NCBI RefSeq assembly: GCF_024609765.1
Contig: NZ_JANFDG010000003.1
Coordinates: 1 to 64,000 of the forward strand
Length of the DNA stretch: 64,000 bases
DNA from: Shinella pollutisoli
GTDB lineage: Bacteria; Pseudomonadota; Alphaproteobacteria; Rhizobiales; Rhizobiaceae
Direction of reading: 5' to 3'
Every line of letters starts with the position of its first letter. Within the stretch, counting starts at the first letter, position 1. The translations under genes and the position numbers were made by a program. The notes beneath the pieces were generated by a model. That model worked only from the letters and a program-made list of their open reading frames with translations, was not told the origin of the DNA and searched no databases. Positions 61,776 to 64,000 of this stretch are shown in pieces.

Positions 61776-62588
61776 TTAGCGGAGCCTCGGGCGAAGGGCA
61801 ACGATTGCCGCGGCGGTTTCCTCGATCGAGCGGCGGGTGACGTCGATCATCGGCCAGTTGTTGCGCGCGCAGATCGCGCGCGCATATTTCAGCTCCTCGG
61901 CGATCTGCGCGCGGTCCGTGTAGTCGTCGCCGCGGAAATCCTGGGTCTGGCCGAGAATGCGGTTCTCCCGCACCTGGGAGATCCGGTCGGTGGTGGCGAT
62001 CAACCCGACGATCAGCGGCCGGGTGGCCTGCGCCAGCCGCTCGGGCAGCGGCACGCCGAGCACGATGGGCACATTGGCCGTCTTGATGCCGCGATTGGCG
62101 AGATAGATGCTCGTCGGCGTCTTCGAGGTGCGGCTGATGCCGACGAGGATCACGTCCGCCTCGTCGATATCGGCGGGCAGCTGCCCGTCGTCATGGTCCA
62201 TCGTGAAATTCAGCGCGTCGATGCGGGCGAAATAGTCGGCGTCCATCACGTGCTGCGCGCCGACGCGGCGGCGCGACGGCGCGCCGAGATAGGACTGGAA
62301 GAGGTCGATGATCGGCTCGAGCACGGAGACGCAGGGAAGCCCCATCTCCCGGCAGCGCTGGTCGATGATCTCGGAGAGCTCGCGGTCGACGATCGTGTAG
62401 AGGACGATGCCGGGCGCGCCGTCGATGGCGTCGAGCACCGCCATCAGCTGCTTGCGGTTTCGCACCAGCGGATAGACGTGCTCCAGCGCCTGCGAGGACT
62501 GGAACTGGGCGGCGGCGGCCCGGCCGGCGGCGATCAGCGTCTCGCCCGTCGAGTCCGAAATCAGATGGAGATGGAAGTAGTTTTTCAT
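61776..62588 (-). CDS. ppsR: PEP synthase / PPDK regulatory protein (kinase-phosphorylase)
   Basis: 270 aa, DUF299 family. [14 protein letters not shown] at the start, the P-loop [15 protein letters not shown], and [14 protein letters not shown]. It controls pyruvate phosphate dikinase or PEP synthase by ADP-dependent phosphorylation of a Thr; rhizobia have PPDK, so that is the likely target (inference). Start at 62588 with GGAGAG upstream. Flanks the probable replication origin. Confidence 0.94.
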   Translation of the reverse strand: MKNYFHLHLISDSTGETLIAAGRAAAAQFQSSQALEHVYPLVRNRKQLMAVLDAIDGAPGIVLYTIVDRELSEIIDQRCREMGLPCVSVLEPIIDLFQSYLGAPSRRRVGAQHVMDADYFARIDALNFTMDHDDGQLPADIDEADVILVGISRTSKTPTSIYLANRGIKTANVPIVLGVPLPERLAQATRPLIVGLIATTDRISQVRENRILGQTQDFRGDDYTDRAQIAEELKYARAICARNNWPMIDVTRRSIEETAAAIVALRPRLR

Positions 62589-62682
62589 GCTCTCCACAAT
62601 ATCCTCCGCTGCCTGTTGATAGGCCGGGACGGCCAAGAGCTAATGACGGCGGCGGCCCCGAGGCAAGGGGACAACGTCCGAT

Positions 62683-62691
62683 TTATCCACA
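62683..62691 (+). promoter_or_regulatory. DnaA box, perfect
   Basis: TTATCCACA, 9 of 9 to the consensus, in the probable origin. Confidence 0.85.
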
Positions 62692-62725
62692 AAGGCGGGT
62701 GACGCCCGGCCGCTTGTCCCGCGGC

Positions 62726-62734
62726 TGTGGACAA
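62726..62734 (-). promoter_or_regulatory. DnaA box, 8 of 9
   Basis: TTGTCCACA on the minus strand; part of an inverted CTTGTCC / GGACAAG pair (62713-62719, 62729-62735). Confidence 0.7.
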
Positions 62735-63002
62735 GACTCGCGGAACGGCAAAGTGTCGCGTCCATCCACAGCCGGCCCACAGGAACGGCATTTTCCAAGA
62801 CCGGCGTAATCTCCTGATTCGAAAGCCGGAATCCGAATGATCCCCGATCTTCTGGAAAAGCATCCGAATCCATCCTCCGGATTCGGGCGCCGCGGCGCAT
62901 CAAGGGTTCCCTGTGGAGCGGATTTAATCCTTGATAGTCACCGACTCTAAGAAATAGAAACCTCTTCAAAGAGATTTTTTCATTGTTTGGGAGAGTTCCG
63001 CG

Positions 63003-64000
63003 GTGTCTCGGAAAAGCCGGAAGATCGTCGATGTTTTGAATGGCAAGACGGTTTCTCCCCCTCCCCTGTGGCTGATGCGGCAGGCGGGACGCTACCTGCC
63101 GGAATACCGCCGGACGCGGGAGCAGGCGGGCGGCTTCCTCGATCTCTGTTATTCGCCGGAGCTCGCGACGGAGGTGACGCTGCAGCCGATCCGGCGCTAC
63201 GGCTTCGACGCGGCGATCCTGTTCTCCGACATCCTCGTCATCCCCGATGCGCTGAGGCGCAATGTCCGCTTCGAGGAGGGCCATGGACCGAGGCTCGACC
63301 CGATCGACGCCGACGGCATTCGCGCGCTGAAGCCCGATGCGGTCGCCGACCACCTGCGGCCGGTGATCGAGACGGTCGGCCGCATCCGCGCGGCCCTTCC
63401 GGAAGAGACCGCCCTTCTCGGCTTCTGCGGCGCGCCCTGGACGGTCGCCACCTACATGATCGCCGGCCACGGCACGCCGGACCAGGCGCCGGCCCGGCTC
63501 TTCGCCTATCGCGACCGGGCGACGTTCTCCTATCTCCTCGATTTCCTCGCCGACGTCTCGGCCGATTATCTCGTCGCGCAGATCGATGCCGGCGCCGATG
63601 CCGTGCAGATCTTCGATTCGTGGGCGGGGGTTCTCGGCGAGCGGGAATTTGCCGATTTCGCGGCGCGTCCCGTCCGGCGCATGATCGATTCGGTGCGCGC
63701 GCGCCGCCCGGCCGCGAAGGTCATCGCCTTCGCCAAGGGGGCCGGCCTGCTCCTGAAGACCTACCGCCAGGAGACGCGGGCCGACGCGATCGGCCTCGAC
63801 TGGTCCGTGCCCCTCTCCTTCGCCGCCGAGCTGCAGAAGGACGGTCCGGTGCAGGGCAATCTCGACCCGATGCGCGTCGTCGCCGGCGGTGCGGCGCTCG
63901 ACGAGGGCGTCGACGCGATCCTCACGGCGCTCGGCAACGGCCCGCTGATCTTCAATCTCGGCCACGGCATCACGCCGCAGGCCGATCCGGAGAACGTGGC
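63003..64000 (+). CDS. hemE: Uroporphyrinogen decarboxylase (3' end outside the window)
   Basis: Heme synthesis: uroporphyrinogen III to coproporphyrinogen III. Starts with GTG at 63003, 5-7 nt after GGGAGAG. Signatures [17 protein letters not shown] and [17 protein letters not shown], then [11 protein letters not shown] and QGNLDPM. 332 codons lie in the window; the family is about 340, so only the last few residues are missing. The frame is open to the window end. Next to oriC, reading away from it. Confidence 0.97.
   Translation, partial: MSRKSRKIVDVLNGKTVSPPPLWLMRQAGRYLPEYRRTREQAGGFLDLCYSPELATEVTLQPIRRYGFDAAILFSDILVIPDALRRNVRFEEGHGPRLDPIDADGIRALKPDAVADHLRPVIETVGRIRAALPEETALLGFCGAPWTVATYMIAGHGTPDQAPARLFAYRDRATFSYLLDFLADVSADYLVAQIDAGADAVQIFDSWAGVLGEREFADFAARPVRRMIDSVRARRPAAKVIAFAKGAGLLLKTYRQETRADAIGLDWSVPLSFAAELQKDGPVQGNLDPMRVVAGGAALDEGVDAILTALGNGPLIFNLGHGITPQADPENV

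Larger units (their letters stand above)
62589..63002. other. oriC: Probable chromosomal replication origin (oriC), ppsR-hemE gap
   Basis: A 414-bp gene-free gap between divergent ppsR and hemE. It holds a perfect DnaA box TTATCCACA (62683-62691), an 8/9 box TTGTCCACA on the other strand (62726-62734), 7/9 matches at 62590-62598 and 62762-62770, an inverted CCGAATCC / GGATTCGG pair (62864-62871, 62879-62886) among several GATTCG-type motifs at 62816-62886, and an AT-rich run at about 62920-62990 suited to unwinding. Caulobacter Cori and the Sinorhizobium origin lie beside hemE. The hemE promoter must also be here. No clear TTAA-N7-TTAA CtrA site is seen. Confidence 0.8.

Noticed and set aside
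62959-62981. CTCTTCAAAGAG followed by TTTTTT as an intrinsic terminator before hemE
   Set aside because: Stem of only four pairs and it lies in the AT-rich origin region just upstream of hemE; more likely part of the unwinding region or promoter.

Overview
The window is GC-rich chromosomal DNA from an alphaproteobacterium of the Rhizobiales, most likely Rhizobiaceae. This rests on gene content and order: actS-actR, hslUV, hisBHAFE, pckA | chvI-chvG-hprK-EIIA-ptsH, ahcY-divL, a fused tsaE-amgK, addBA, trpFBA-accD-folC, and ppsR | hemE. Rhizobial intergenic palindromes of at least four kinds support it too. The genus cannot be fixed from sequence alone. Almost all of the window is core, vertically inherited chromosome. 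I see no transposase, integrase, phage gene, CRISPR array, tRNA gene or toxin-antitoxin pair.

Layout, left to right. The left edge holds the leader and promoter of an rRNA operon that reads leftwards out of the window. Positions 0.5-12 kb: an HrpB helicase, the ActS/ActR redox two-component system, an MmcB-type repair protein, a lipoprotein L,D-transpeptidase, malate synthase G, a lone hydantoinase A-type ATPase and a small exported protein. 12-20 kb: a DUF1402 exported protein, the HslUV protease, and divergently the histidine operon hisB-DUF2628-hisH-hisA-hisF-hisE running into coaA. 20-33 kb: alkB/arfB, pckA, then the envelope/acid-stress system ChvI-ChvG joined to a regulatory PTS (HPr kinase, EIIA-Man, HPr), ahcY, the pseudokinase DivL, a TsaE-AmgK fusion and MurU. 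33-45 kb: AddB-AddA recombination nuclease, thioredoxin, then on the minus strand trpF-trpB-trpA-accD-folC.

45-59 kb: a YgjP-type metallopeptidase, a DUF2852 protein, an intracellular PHB depolymerase, a gabD-hpaI-fucU catabolic operon, a nitroreductase, gyrB, a Tim44-MltA-Smr-XRE operon and, divergently, fxsA and secB. 59-64 kb: ppsR-maf-aroE-coaE-dnaQ on the minus strand and hemE on the plus strand, cut by the window end. The 414-bp gap between ppsR and hemE has a perfect DnaA box, further near-matches and an AT-rich stretch. It sits where Caulobacter and rhizobia place the chromosomal origin, so the window is probably one arm running leftwards from oriC.

The points most worth a second look are: the oriC-like gap; a 45-nt duplicated hisF start that forms a 37-codon ORF overlapping both hisA and hisF; the DivL tyrosine in place of the kinase histidine; helically phased repeats between pckA and chvI; a SahR-like operator before ahcY; and a perfect 33-bp inverted repeat between chvG and hprK. 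I found no convincing entirely new system; the novelty is in local architecture and regulation.
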